Part shown: piece after piece, positions 1 to 58,964 of the stretch | How positions within the stretch are numbered: the first letter of the stretch is position 1 | How the letters are laid out: each line of letters starts with the position of its first letter | Source: Piscicola geometra | Lineage: Eukaryota > Annelida > Clitellata > Hirudinida > Piscicolidae | NCBI GenBank assembly: GCA_943735955.1 | Contig: OX030959.1 | Coordinates: 1,392,725 to 1,456,724, forward strand | Length of the DNA stretch: 64,000 bases | Direction of reading: 5' to 3' | Program-made: the position numbers and the translations under genes | The notes under the pieces: generated by a model | Told to the model about the DNA's origin: nothing | Databases searched by the model: none | What the model saw: the letters and a program-made list of their open reading frames with translations, nothing else

Positions 1-193
1 CCACCACCATCATCATCACCACAATCATAATCATCATCATCACCACAACCATCATCATCACTACCATCATCATCACCACTGCCGTCATCATCATCACCAC
101 CGCCGTCATCATCATCATCATCATCATCATCACAACCATCATCATCATCACCACCGCCGTCATCATCATCATCATCATCATCATCGTCATCAG
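1..193. repeat. (CAT/ATC)n-rich intron end
   Basis: Interrupted CAT/CAC trinucleotide repeat ending in CATCAG, which is the splice acceptor of the first RhoGEF exon in the window. No coding sequence is seen. Confidence 0.8.
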
Positions 194-6689
<6,496 letters not shown>

Positions 6690-7308
6690 ATGTGCCACAA
6701 TTACCACCACGACTTCCGCACCATGCCACCACCACCACCACAAGAACTCACTCTAGCACTTAATCAACATTCTAGGGTGGTGTGAACACGTGCCAAACCA
6801 CCCATCATAGTCGTTGCAGCCTCATCAAGCCAATAATGGTGCCAACAAACCCTCGATCAAACCACGGCAGAGGTGGTGTGCTGTCACCACAATTGGTCTC
6901 CCATCCACCCACCGCACAATTTGATATTTGTATAGAGAACAACTTTTTTACTACATTTCATCTTCATTCATTCTTCTCACTCCACTCTGCTTCACTCCAT
7001 CCTTGCTTGCATTCATCGTGCCTAAAACCATCATCATCATCACCACCACCACCAATACGATGCGATCAAATCTAAAGTGATTATTTTGTGCAAAGGCGCT
7101 ATTTACTTCCTGCTTGTAGGTCTGAGAATTGTAATATTTAATAAAGACATATCACTTTTATAGAAGAGAACTCAAAAAATATACGATGTCGAACAATATA
7201 TGCTTCATTCATCCCTCTCTGATCGTTCGTAGTCATTGTTGGCGACTTAAACACTACTTTCCTTAGCAGCTAATACTGCTGCTTTCCTTAGCAACAAGAG
7301 ACAGCAGG
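6690..7308. other. convergent 3' UTRs of RhoGEF and SPT5
   Basis: This 619-bp tail-to-tail spacer lies between the RhoGEF stop (6689) and the SPT5 stop (7309 on the minus strand). It holds no recognisable gene. Poly(A) signals for both strands overlap at 7137-7145. Confidence 0.75.
7137..7145. terminator. overlapping poly(A) signals for two convergent genes
   Basis: Plus-strand AATAAA at 7140-7145 is about 450 bp after the RhoGEF stop. Minus-strand ATTAAA at 7142-7137 is about 165 nt after the SPT5 stop. The two hexamers share three bases. Assignment is from sequence only. Confidence 0.6.
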
Positions 7309-15300
<7,992 letters not shown>

Positions 15301-15321
15301 CTGTATTCTTATTGAATGAAG

Positions 15322-15823
15322 GGCACTACTCTTAGAGAAGCCGAACTATATTATTCATGTTCATTTAACTCCTCCCACTTTTGTTGATTGACACTTGTAA
15401 ACAGTTCTCAATTAAGCGCTTAATTTAAAATGCAGTTTTTTTATATTAAACACTTCATATTTGCGAAGACAATTTAACTATTTTAAGTATTTCACTATCG
15501 TATCTTCCAATTATAAAACCATATTTCGAGTCAATATTTTTCATAGACATTAAAGTTCTATTTTCAATAAATAGTGACTCGAAATATGGTTTTATAATTC
15601 GTGAAATACTTAAAATAGTTAAATTGCCTTCGCAAATATGAAGTATTCAATATAAAAAACTGCATTTTAAATAATAATTATTAAAAAATCCGCTTATATT
15701 ATTTAAAAAAAGTATTTTCAATTAAGCACTTAATTGAGAATTGTTTACAAGTGTCAATCAAAATAAGTGGGAGGAGTTAAATAGACATGAATAATATAGA
15801 TCGGCTTCTCTAAGAGTAGTGCC
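15322..15823. mobile_element. foldback / Mutator-like MITE with long inverted repeats
   Basis: This 502-bp element is almost entirely one imperfect inverted repeat. The ends are GGCACTACTCTTAGAGAAGC and its reverse complement, and complementarity continues through the whole element to a centre near 15570 (for example ATATTTCGAGTCA facing TGACTCGAAATAT). It is flanked by an exact 9-bp duplication, TGAATGAAG, at 15313-15321 and 15824-15832. A 9-bp duplication with long inverted repeats is typical of Mutator-like elements, so the family call is inference. No transposase is present. It lies 22 bp upstream of the SPT5 start codon, in the SPT5-CRTC divergent spacer. Confidence 0.85.
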
Positions 15824-16813
15824 TGAATGAAGTTTCTTCTTGTCAAATGATAACTCTGGAAAATCTAATCAACATAAAAAAGTTTTAAACAGACTATAAA
15901 ATGAAACGCTGTCTATTACAAATCGATTAATTTAACACTTAAATTAACAGGCTCATTTTTATTGAATTTTATAGATACGTCTATTGGCCGAAGTAAATTT
16001 GTTAATTTGAGTTTAAATACGTTAATCTGTATGATTTAAGTTTGATTTTTGAAAAAATAATTCAAGTTTATTAGAGAAGAACGAGTACTTTATAAAAAAA
16101 CAAATTTCAAGTTAGTTTTCTCATCAGCTCTTAGAGAATATTGGTTTAAAACAAATTATTAACATTTTTATCATTAAATAAAAATTTTAAAAATTTAAAT
16201 TAATAAATTTAGATAATTGAAAAAGAAATAGTTTAAAATGTATGTATGGATAATTTTACATCTCTAAATGGAATTTAAAGTTTAAATGGACTTAAACTTT
16301 AAGTCTTAAAGCCTTAATCATGTAAACTTTACATTGTAAAGTATTTTTTCTTTAATGTATAGATATGTCAAATAGTTTTTTTAATTGCATTGAGCTTTTT
16401 TCAATAATAATAATAATAAATAAAATAAAATAGATCTTTGGCAGTGAATCTAATTACATTTTAATATGGCTTTTGGATAATGCTTGCAAGCTGGTTTCTG
16501 TTGTTGAGACTGTGCACTTTAAACTACGATGAGCACATTCAATTATAAAATCATTTAGTAAAATGCAAAGAATTTGTAGAGCGTATGACTTTGCATAATT
16601 AGAACTGCATAAAAACCTCCCTGCAGAGATTGCAAGTACTGTTCGTCACTGAGAATCGTTAATGCGTTGATGACAATAAATTTTTCAATCGTGAAACGTT
16701 TTCATATTGCATTATAGGATGTAAAAACAAAAAAAATTTACAAGGGGAAAGTTAAATGAAAGAGAAAATGAGCTCTAGGACATCTGTTTATCACTGTTGA
16801 AAGATCCGTCAAA
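15824..16813. promoter_or_regulatory. divergent SPT5-CRTC spacer
   Basis: AT-rich sequence with no recognisable coding region. By position it should hold the CRTC promoter and, together with 15301-15823, the SPT5 promoter. I see no clear TATA box or other element. Confidence 0.4.
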
Positions 16814-24013
<7,200 letters not shown>

Positions 24014-24332
24014 CCCTTTCGTCTGCCGTCATCGTCGTAATCATCATCATCATCATAATCATCATCATCATCATCATCATCAATCCCACTTTTTGCCTCT
24101 CAATGTCTTCATGATGTTTGCTACGTTTATTTTACTCGATAGTGTTGTTGTTTTTGCAAGCATGAGTTCTCCTTCTTGTCGTTGTTGTTGTTGTCGTTGC
24201 AACACACTTCATCATTCTCGTCGTTGTTGTTGTTGTTGTCGTGCTCTTCATCAGCATAGTCCTTTTGCTATATATTTGGTCGTTTCTATCAACTACTCCT
24301 CAATCTTCGTCGTGTACCGTCGTCGCCAGCAG

Positions 24333-24745
24333 AACTGGAGTGGTGTTTGGGAGGTTGAGTGGAGGGTGGAGGTTGAGATGGAAAGGTGGAGGTTGGGTGG
24401 GAAGGTGGAGGTTGGGTGGGAGGGTGGAGGTTGGGTGGGAGGTTGGGTGGAGGTTGGGTCGGAGGGTGGAGGTTGGGTCGGAGGGTGGAGGTTGGGTGGG
24501 AAGGTGGAGGTTGAGATGGAAAGGTGGAGGTTGGGTGGGAGGGTGGAGGTTGGGTCGGAGGGTGGAGGTTGAGATGGGAGGGTGGAAGTTGGGTTGGAGG
24601 GTGGAGGTTGGGATGGGAGGGTGGAGGTTGAGATGGGAGGGTGGAGGTTGAGATGGGAGGGTGGAGGTTGAGATGGGAGGGTGGAGGTTGAGATGGAAAG
24701 GTGGAGGTTGGGTGGGAGATTGGAGGAAGGGTGGGAGATTGGATG
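24333..24745 (+). repeat. G-rich tandem repeat (GGTGGAGGTTGGGTGGGA), G-quadruplex-prone
   Basis: About 20 imperfect units of GGTGGAGGTTGGGTGGGA or GGTGGAGGTTGAGATGGA in the likely CRTC 3' region. Four-run G motifs recur on the + (CRTC sense) strand. Open frames through it are artefacts. Confidence 0.85.
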
Positions 24746-25133
24746 GAAGAGTGATGGAGTTTGGGTGGGTGGATGCTCAAGCCTTAGCGCTTTCTCTTCA
24801 ATCGTTCAGCATCACTTCATCCACGTGTGCTTCTTCAATTCGACTCACCTCCATTCGAACCCCTGCTCGAAACATACCACCCCACCGCCCACTCACCCTA
24901 TCCCACTTCCCCCTAAAAACTACCATGCATACCATCTTACCGCCCACTCCCACCACACACACACAACAAAATACACATTGACACACACACACGCGCGCAC
25001 ACACTTTCCAGTTTTGTCTTTTGCCTCCACCATCATTGTAGTTCTACTCCCCTTCCAACAGTGTCCACTTTTTAAGCACACACATACATAACTTTTTCTG
25101 AATATTTCGAATTGTATATTATCAATTTTACCG

Positions 25134-25139
25134 AATAAA
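25134..25139 (+). terminator. candidate poly(A) signal of CRTC
   Basis: AATAAA 1.1 kb after the CRTC stop codon, downstream of the G-rich array. Weak, position-based assignment. Confidence 0.35.
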
Positions 25140-25414
25140 CTCTTCCGAAACAGGGTACAACGTACACCAACACTCATGCAGTGTACACACTAAAGTACCC
25201 AAGGGAAATACGTGACACAAAATTTGAACCCAAACCCCCTAGAAACAATGACGGGTTTTTGAAAGAAAATCCAGATAAAACAACTTGTTTGAATAAATAG
25301 CCTCGTAGGAGATTCGAATGTAGTTCTAATCATATGCTAATCTACTGAGTGACATCAAATCTTGGTGCAATGTTGTACAGTCTCAAACGTCCAATCAAAC
25401 TGCCCCCCTTCACT

Positions 25415-27393
25415 TCAACCCTGGGCCGGCACCTTCTTTCCCTCGTAGCCCATCATCACCTTCTTCAACTCGCCTATGGCGGCTCCTGGGTTCAAGCCCT
25501 GTGTGGTGCTTGCTGCTGTTAGATGTACAAGTTATCATTAATTGAACACCACAAAAGCAGTCCTGGTTGATATGAAGATGTCAATGACAAGGATGGGGAT
25601 GGTGATAATGATGATGATGACAACGACCACACAATAAATCCCCCCCCCCCTCGATACAACCTTAGGACACGTCTTGGTGCAGTTCATGATGGTGTGGCAC
25701 CTGTAGAGCGACCACTCGTCCCTCATCTGGGCGAGTCTCTCCTCCTTGAAGTCGTCTCTACTGTCCAGGATCCACCGGTACGCCTGCATGATGACCGCAG
25801 GACCCAGGTACTTGTCGCCGTTCCACCAGTACGACGGACAAGCAGTCGAACAGCAAGCGCACAAGATGCACTCGATCATGCCGTCCTGTGGTGGCAGTGG
25901 TGGTGGTAATGATGGTGTTGGGAAGGTTCAAGTATTTTATTAATTATGCAATTTTGTTGCATTATTTTTTTCCCAAATTAAATTAAAATTTTTTATTGCT
26001 TAAACTCCTTTTTTGAAAATAATAATTCTTCATTAGTGGTCGCAAAGTGCAATTTTTGGTGAAAAAAGTGAATTTAGATAATGGAGGAGTGCTTAATGAT
26101 GGATGGATGAATGAAGGCGGGACGACCAGTTTGACGCGGTCCTCGGGGCTCTGGAGGAAGGCTTCTTTGCCGATGTTCGCCTCGTCGAAGTCCTTCTTCT
26201 GCAGGTACGGCTGGATGTACTTGTACTGCGCGTAGAAGTTGTTCATGTCCTGTGGCAAGGGAGGAGGATGGGTGGACGGGTGGGATAGATGAATAGGATG
26301 AGTGTGCCTAGAGAGAAGTGAAGATACAAATTCATAACAGTAACAATAATGTGATGATGGTGATGATCATGATACATGAATTTTATTAATACTTCCTCAC
26401 TTGAAAGTATTTTCAATGCAAATAATTCAAAACTAAAGTCTGGAAGACAGAAGGTGGCTCACGGGCACGAGGTCCTTGATGACCCACATGTGAGGCAGTG
26501 GGTACACCTTGGTGGTCTTGCCAGTGTTGCTGTCGATCGGACTGTACATGGTGGTGGTTGAAGTGTTGGAGGGTTGTATGAGTTTTAGAGGAAGAACTGA
26601 GTGTTAAATACGTTAGATGGAACATGAATGACCAACCAGATGCAAGCGAGGGTGTTTCCTCCGTTGATGTTCATCGAGCACGATCCACAAATGCCCTCGC
26701 GACACGACCTCCTGAACGCCAAGGTGGGATCCACTTCATTCTTGATCTTGATCAGCGCGTCCAACACCATCGGACCACAGTCATTCAGGTCTATTTCAAA
26801 CGTCTGCGTGTAGGGCTTTGAGCCCTTCTGTTCAGGGTTCTGGTGTTGGTTTCAAAAGAGTTATAAAGATTTCAGTGTTGGAAAATCTGGATGCCAAAGA
26901 TTGAACTATGACAAAAATAGCTTATTCCAGTATGAATAAACGAATGATTGAGTATTTTCTCACATATCTATAAACACTGAACTTCTTCATCCTAGGAGAA
27001 ACATCTTGAGAGTACATTCGAGACTGACAAAAACGGGAAAACAAGTTTTAGAAGTTAATATTTGGATATGATCTATTTTTATAAAATATAGGCAAAATTT
27101 TGAATTTCAAGATCACTTTTAAAAAGTTATGTTGTAAAGAAAACCTATATTAATTTATAAAGTTTTTAAAACCGATAAATTCCTCGGAATATATATTAAT
27201 AATAATACTTTATAAATAAAACCTCAGATTACATGAATAAGATTTTGAGAAAACCGGTAAAACCCAGTTTTTAAATCATCTGTTCAAGGACATAGAGGGT
27301 CAAGAAAATGATTAATATATGCTCACCGGCAATGTTGAAAGCAAAGCTTGAGTTCGAAAAGTATTTCGAAAAAGAACAATTGAAGACGACATT
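25415..27393 (-). CDS. SDHB: Succinate dehydrogenase iron-sulfur subunit, mitochondrial
   Basis: Seven exons on the minus strand: 27393-27328, 27023-26964, 26839-26637, 26541-26463, 26249-26127, 25885-25661, 25498-25415. Phases join; 279 residues, against 280 in human SDHB. Exon 1 ([18 protein letters not shown]) has the Ser/Arg-rich, acid-free profile of a mitochondrial targeting peptide. CREGICGSC with a later C (NTLAC) ligates the 2Fe-2S cluster. [12 protein letters not shown] and [13 protein letters not shown] ligate the 4Fe-4S and 3Fe-4S clusters. [14 protein letters not shown] contributes to the quinone site. The protein passes electrons from SDHA to ubiquinone in complex II, linking the citric-acid cycle to respiration. 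The join of exons 3 and 4 gives Cys where the vertebrate protein has Arg; that donor (TCTG|GTTGGT) is the least certain one. Confidence 0.96.
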
Positions 27394-27862
27394 CTTTAAA
27401 TAATTCAAACTCGTCTTTAGAATAATATTTAATTCTCAATGATTGACAAAACAGTGATGGCTACCTATTGAAAAAAATAATTAATAGTGTAAAAAATATA
27501 CAACGTCTAATTTAAGATTGAAAAGCTTAATAAATATCCAATAATAATTTATTTTAGTCACTGAAATATTCTATTTTTTTCTACATTTTCATAATTTCAA
27601 AATTATGTTTTAAAGGACTTTATAACACTATAAAAACTCCATAACTATACTGAAAACTTCTAAAAGTTTACAAAATAAGGAATTTTTTTTCGAATTTCCT
27701 GTTTACTATTTTCATATTTGAAGTTTACATCTTTTTCAGCGTTGCTATGGCTTAAGGCACTAACACAAGCATAGTGGTCTTTAAAGAAAACTTACCTACC
27801 CTATCAATGATAGGGTATCATCTTCAAGCTTAACTGATTTCTTATTGTCAAAACTAAATTTA
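27394..27862. promoter_or_regulatory. divergent SDHB-DCDC1 spacer
   Basis: A 469-bp AT-rich head-to-head spacer between the SDHB start (27393, minus) and the DCDC1-like start (27863, plus). A small palindrome, ACCCTATCATTGATAGGGT, lies near 27797-27815. No gene is seen. A shared promoter is likely by position only. Confidence 0.45.
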
Positions 27863-34672
<6,810 letters not shown>

Positions 34673-34732
34673 CACTTTCATGCATACTGACTGTCCTTTT
34701 GTATAATTATCAATTATTATTGCTGTAGGAAG

Positions 34733-34738
34733 AATAAA
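34733..34738 (+). terminator. poly(A) signal of the DCDC1-like gene
   Basis: AATAAA 61 nt after the stop codon at 34672. Confidence 0.65.
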
Positions 34739-34739
34739 A

Positions 34740-35536
34740 AAATATTATAATAATTATTAGTAGTAGTAGTAGTGATTGAGACTTGAGCGTCTTTGTATTC
34801 AGTGGGCTAAATGGAGATGACAAGCATTTATTGGAAATGAGCGAAAATATACGCGAGTTGCAACGTCTCATCTCAGTGTGATGGAGTGGAAGAGGAGATG
34901 CAACGTCTCAACTCAGTGTGATGGAGTGGAGGCTGAGGAGATGCTGATCAGGAAACAAATGTGTTCTAGAGTGATTAGTAACTGGAATTTCTAAATCAGT
35001 GGGCGCTTCACGAATGCTAGATGTGCGCATGCGATGGCTAGGTGACCTGGCAGCTGGAATATGATTGGTTCAATGCATAAACATGGGCATCACGTGATGA
35101 TTTGTTTCTGGCTTGATTGTGATTGAATAGTAAGTGGATATGCTTCTATAAATAAACGATTTTGGGGTAAATAATCTCAGTGATGTGAAGGGGTGGAGCA
35201 TGCAAGAGGCTGATATAGTGGATTGACATTTGAACAGCGTGAAAAGATCTGTGTATGACGTAATTGAACCTCTCCATTCCCACACACACACATGGAGACA
35301 TCAGCATCGACAACAATGACAAATATTCATCACTTAAGCATCTACAGCAAGAATCTAAAGCTTTTTAATAATTAAGAGCATGTACTTTTGTAGCGCAGAG
35401 TTTCAATGGGCTGACAGTGACGACGACAATCGCAAGCAGACGAACGAAAGAAGGCAGCATAAGACGACGCCGTCAAGCGTAACAGTCGTCAACTACGTGT
35501 GTTTTCAAAATTAATCAATTTGTGTGTGTGTGTGTT

Positions 35537-35625
<89 letters not shown>

Positions 35626-35782
35626 CAGTGTGTGTGTTGTAAGTGTATTTGTTTGTGTGTGTGAAAGATAATGTGTAGCATGAAAAGACAGAATGATTGG
35701 CGAGAAATTGATTGGGATCAGGCGGCCCTCTACAACCTTCGAACTCCTCCTCCTCCTCCTCCTCCTCCTGCCCGTTGAGGGA
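34740..35782. other. spacer between DCDC1-like and FE65 3' ends
   Basis: No gene is seen. It contains a 30-40 bp duplicated segment (GCAACGTCTCATCTCAGTG near 34860 and again near 34900), a (GT)n tract at 35522-35625 and a (TCC)n tract at 35746-35768. Confidence 0.6.
35522..35625. repeat. (GT)n microsatellite
   Basis: About 50 units with one early interruption (TTTAT), in the convergent spacer. Confidence 0.95.
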
Positions 35783-54511
<18,729 letters not shown>

Positions 54512-55116
54512 CTGTGCATTTCGTTTGAAAAATATTATTGGTTCTGTTCCTTAGAATGGTTAGTTGCTTTCCCTTATGGCTTAAAATTTATTTAATTGAA
54601 TAAATTGATAATAGTTGAGATTATTAAAAAATCATCTATGTTATTACTTGTTTCTTCAGTCATCTTTCACAGACAAATCTCAATCGATAAAGTCTACTCT
54701 AGGAACAAATCTACTTCTATTTCTAGCCTTTAAAAAAATAGAAAATTTACAATCTTTATTAAATACCCCTAATTAGTGAATTGCTTTTATATTTTAACAT
54801 ATTTAGATGTAAATGATAAAAATATGAAATTTGATACAAATTGGCATAACTAAATTATCAAGCGTTTAATTAGATTCTGCACAATTTAAAAGTATTAGCA
54901 AAATAATTAGTCCGTAAATATAGATTTTTGTTTTTATAAAACTATTTTTTAATAATGAAAATCAATTTTCAAAAAAGCACGTTTGTTTTCAATGGAAAAT
55001 CAATTAAAGATTAGTTTGCTTTTAATCCATTATGTTTCTCTTTGTTTAAATCTTAAACTCACTTTTACTTAGGTGTTTTATCGTTCATCAAGTGCATTAG
55101 TTTAACTTAATCTGAA
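54512..55116. promoter_or_regulatory. FE65-ESF1 divergent spacer
   Basis: A 605-bp AT-rich region holding the ESF1 promoter and the unresolved 5' end of FE65. No further exon can be placed with confidence. Confidence 0.45.
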
Positions 55117-56126
55117 ATGGATAAATTAAAAAATGACGAGCGTTTCAAAGATGCATTGACAAATCCGAAATATTTCAAAGCAAACAAGAAAGATACAAAA
55201 ATCAAATTGGATAAAAGATTTGAACGCATATTGAAAGACAAGGATTTTACATTGAAATACTCCGTTGACAGCAAAGGAAGACCTTTGAAACAGTCTGCCA
55301 ATGAAGATCTCAAGAAGTAGTATTCTACTTTCTTTCAATTAAAGCTGGTCATAATTGAACTAGTAATGACCTAATTAATTAATTAAATACAGGTACTACC
55401 AGTATGATGATTCAGAAGACGAGGATGAGAAAGACAAAAGTGATGAAGATGATGACAAAACTCTGAAGAAGGGTGTGAAAAAGGTGAAAAAAGAAGATGA
55501 TTCAGAAGGAGATGAAGATGAAGATGAGTCAAGCAGTAGTAGCAGTAGTAGTTCCAGTGATGAATCAGACTCAACCCCTCTCTCAGATGGTCAGTAAGCT
55601 CACTTTTTATGCATATCAAGCATTGGCATTTAACTTCATACACTAGAACAGCCATGCAAGCTTAAATTCATTCTATATCAGCTTCATAAAATCACTCTCC
55701 CACCATGCAGACGACACAGAGCAGCTGGAGCACAACTGGGGCGAGATCGACGGCGACACGTCGATGACGGAAGAGGCCACCCATCGCCTTGCCATCTGCA
55801 ACATGGACTGGGACTGCATCAAGGCGGCAGACCTCTTCACCCTCTTCCACTCCTTCAAGCCGCCCCACGCGTCCATCCTCTCCATCTCTGTTAGATACTC
55901 CTCTTTCCAACTTAAAACTATACTTTTTGATTTTATTCATTAAGGTTTATTTTTCATTAAAAATAATTTATTTATTTATTTCGTTTTTTGAAATTACCCA
56001 TCTTTAAAATCCTTACTAATCAGATTTACCCTTCTGAGTTTGGCATGGAGCGCATGAAGCAGGAGGATCAGTATGGACCACAGGAACTGAAGGCCAACAA
56101 GAAGGAAGGTGTGTGTGCGTGCGTGC

Positions 56127-56173
<47 letters not shown>

Positions 56174-56224
56174 GATGTGTGTTTTGTGTGTGCTAGACAT
56201 CATCACGCAATTAGATTTTCCTTT

Positions 56225-56282
<58 letters not shown>

Positions 56283-58839
56283 CGCACACACACACACAAG
56301 CAGACGAAAAGCAGTACAACGAGCGGTTGCGCAAGTACCAACTGAACCGCCTCAAGTACTACTACGCAGTGATGGTGTGCGACAGTGTGCAGACGGCCGA
56401 CAGCATCTACAACAACTGCAACAACATCGAGTTCGAGGCCAGCGCCACCGTCATGGACTTGAGGTTGCAACAGAATGGGTCTCATCGTCAACGTCATCAT
56501 TATCATTTTTAAAATTATCATCATCCTTATGAACATCATCATCATCATCATCATCTTATTGCTGATGATGGATATGATTATGGTCTTGTTTACGCTGTGT
56601 TAATAATATTGGTATTTGTATTGTGTCATATCATCATCATCATCATCATCATCTTCATCATCGAAGGTTCATACCTGACGACATGGTGTTCGAGCAGGCA
56701 GCCACCGACACGGCCACCTGCCTGCCCCCACCCGACTCCTACAAACCAAACCCCTTCGTCAACTCCGCCCTGCATCAGTGCAAGGTGGGTGTGCTGATGA
56801 TGATGAGGGTGATGGTGATGATGATGGTGAGGGTGGTGATGATGACGATGCTGATGAGGCTGAAGATTAGAAATAAAGGTCTGGTTGTTGATTCAGTTAT
56901 GTATAGACTATGACGTCATCATCACCATCATCATCATCACCACGCAGGTGAACCTCACGTGGGACGAGACTCCATTGGAGAGGAGTAGAGTTCTGAAGAG
57001 AGATGTGAGGAGTGCTGATGATGATGATCCGCAACTCAACCAGTTCGTCGCGCCTGCTTCTGAAGATGAAGATGATGATGATGATGATGATGATGAGGAA
57101 GATGATGACAAGGATTCAAATGAAGATGATGATATGGACGGGGATGAAAGAGATGAAGATGGTGATGATGAAGAAGAGGATGGAAAAGATGATGGTGATG
57201 ATGAAGAAGAGGATGGAAAAGATGATGATGATGATGATGATGAGAGCTCAGTTAAGGGCGAGTTACCGAGCGACTCGAAAGTGAGTAACAGAGTGAAGGA
57301 ATTAAATGCAACAAAAGCAACAAGATTAAAGAATAACCAAGAAAAAGAGAAAAATAATAAAACGAAAAGAACGACAGAAACAAAACATGCAACAACAACA
57401 ACAACAACAACACAAGACTCAAAAACGACAGCATCAAAGACAAAGAAGAAAAAGAAGAAAGAAAGTGGAGATGGATTGGAGGACCAGGTAAAGAAGTACA
57501 GGCAGTTGTTGCAGGAGCTGAGAGAGGAGGAGAAGGAGGATGGTGGCGATGAGGAGGATGATGATGATGATGTCGATATGGAGGTCACGTGGAAGACAGG
57601 TTTGAAGGGTTGTGCAATGAGTTGCTTGGATTGCTTCATCAGCATTATCACCATCATCATCATCATCATCATCACCGCCATCATCATCACAACCACCATC
57701 ATCACCATCACGCAGGCACGACAGAGGCGGCGGAGGAGGTGCTGCAGAAGAAGAAGAGGAGTCAAATGACGTCATTCGAGAAGTACCACGAGAAGAGGAA
57801 GATGAAGAGGAAGTTGAAGAAGGTGCTTTGCTTGTGCATGTGTATGAGGCATTGCAAGTTTCAATGGTAGACTCTTCTCGAATCTTCTTACTATTTTAAG
57901 ATTGACATTTAAAATCCTCCAGCTCAGAAAGACGCAAGGAAAAGATGTCACAGGTTGGTCCATGCCTTCCTCTACCATCTACCACTTCTCCATGCACCAC
58001 TCCTCCATGCACCACTTCTCCATGCACCACTTCTCCATTTACCACCCCCGTTTACATAATACAACACAACACAACACAATACAACGACGAAGACTATTAT
58101 TAATATGGCGTAAACGCAGACGAGCTCCAAAGCACCATCTCACCCTGCAGACGACGCTACAACGCCTCTTTCCAAGTCAAACAAACCTCCTAAACTGAGT
58201 GCCAGTCAAAAGGTCGTCGATTCAATTCCTTCATCCTCACCCTCTTGTCTCTACATCATTAACCTCCATCACTCTCTCCTTTATTACTCTCTCTTCCATC
58301 ACTCTCTCTTTCATCACTCTCTTCTTTATCACTCTCTCTTCCATCACTCTCTCTTTCATCACTCTCTTCTTTATCACTCTCTCTTTCATCACTCTCTCTT
58401 TCATCACTCTCTTCTTCATCACTTTCTCCTCTTCCATCAGGCTGATCTGGAACTCCTACTGATGGATAACTCAAAGGTCTTCAAGGAAGAAGAGGAGGAG
58501 AAAGAGGAGGAGGAGGAGAGGGTGAAGTTGAGCAAACGACAGAAGCTGAAGAGGAAGATGATGGCGAAGAAGCTAAGCAAGCAACAAGCACAACTGCCCG
58601 TGAGTCGTCAAGCTCTCTTGGACCTCTACCATCATCATTACTACCATCATCTATTTCACCAATAATATCATTATCAATACAATTATCACCACCATCACCA
58701 TCACAACCATCTTCACCACCACTACCGTCATCATCATCATCACCAGGGCAAGGTAACGGACGAGAGGTTTGCCAAGATGTACACCGACGAAGACTACTTT
58801 GTCGAACAGACCAACCAAGCCAACAAAAGAATTAAATGA
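55117..58839 (+). CDS. ESF1: ESF1 nucleolar pre-rRNA processing protein
   Basis: Twelve exons: 55117-55316, 55393-55589, 55711-55889, 56024-56108, 56301-56463, 56667-56784, 56948-57599, 57716-57822, 57923-57953, 58151-58212, 58441-58599, 58747-58839. Phases join; 681 residues (human ESF1 about 850). The N-terminus DKRFERILKDKDFTLKYSVD with KGRPLKQSANEDLKK, the core THRLAICNMDWDCIKAADLF, SIYPSEFGMERMKQE, LKYYYAVMVCDSVQTADSIY, DLRFIPDDMVFE and VNLTWDETPLERSRVLKR, and the C-terminal LELLLMDN...RFAKMYTDEDY all follow the ESF1 family order. Exon 7 carries a long Asp/Glu tract and Lys-rich stretches, normal for nucleolar proteins. ESF1 acts in small-subunit pre-rRNA maturation. The exon 5 acceptor is a NAGNAG (AAGCAG), giving Ala plus or minus one residue. 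Exon 9 (LRKTQGKDVT) is supported by phase only. Confidence 0.95.
56227..56299. repeat. (AC)n at ESF1 intron 4 end, facing (GT)n at its start
   Basis: Intron 4 starts GTGTGTGTGCGTGCGTGCG, then (GT)n and (GA)n, and ends in (AC)n up to the acceptor. The two arms are complementary. Confidence 0.93.
58056..58130. mobile_element. dispersed repeat copy 1 (ACAACGAC ... TGGCGTAA..CGACGAGC)
   Basis: Shares ATACAACAC, ATACAACGAC, a TATTA-rich stretch, TGGCGTAA, and AGACGAGC in the same order with 58974-59040. It lies in an ESF1 intron. The family is unknown. Confidence 0.4.
58255..58438. repeat. TCATCACTCTCTCTTTCATC repeat
   Basis: Pyrimidine-rich units of 15 bases and multiples run into the acceptor CATCAG of ESF1 exon 11. 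Confidence 0.85.
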
Positions 58840-58964
58840 CCACTCTCATAATCATCTATTCATTTCAATTTTCGTCTTTTTTATTTATTAATTACTTATT
58901 ATATTTTATTATCTTTCGAAATTATTATTGAGGATGCGTGATAAATGTGTGTTTTTATCTTCTC

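Larger units (their letters stand above)
24014..25414. other. CRTC 3' UTR and convergent spacer to SDHB
   Basis: No gene is visible. The spacer contains the G-rich array at 24333-24745, an AC tract near 24955-25000, a plus-strand AATAAA at 25134-25139 that could end CRTC, and a possible tRNA-like relic at about 25280-25360. Confidence 0.6.

Noticed and set aside
25200..25370. Minus-strand tRNA gene
   Set aside because: ACATTCGAATCTCC resembles a box B and a weak box A lies upstream, but no complete cloverleaf forms. It may be an old SINE relic.
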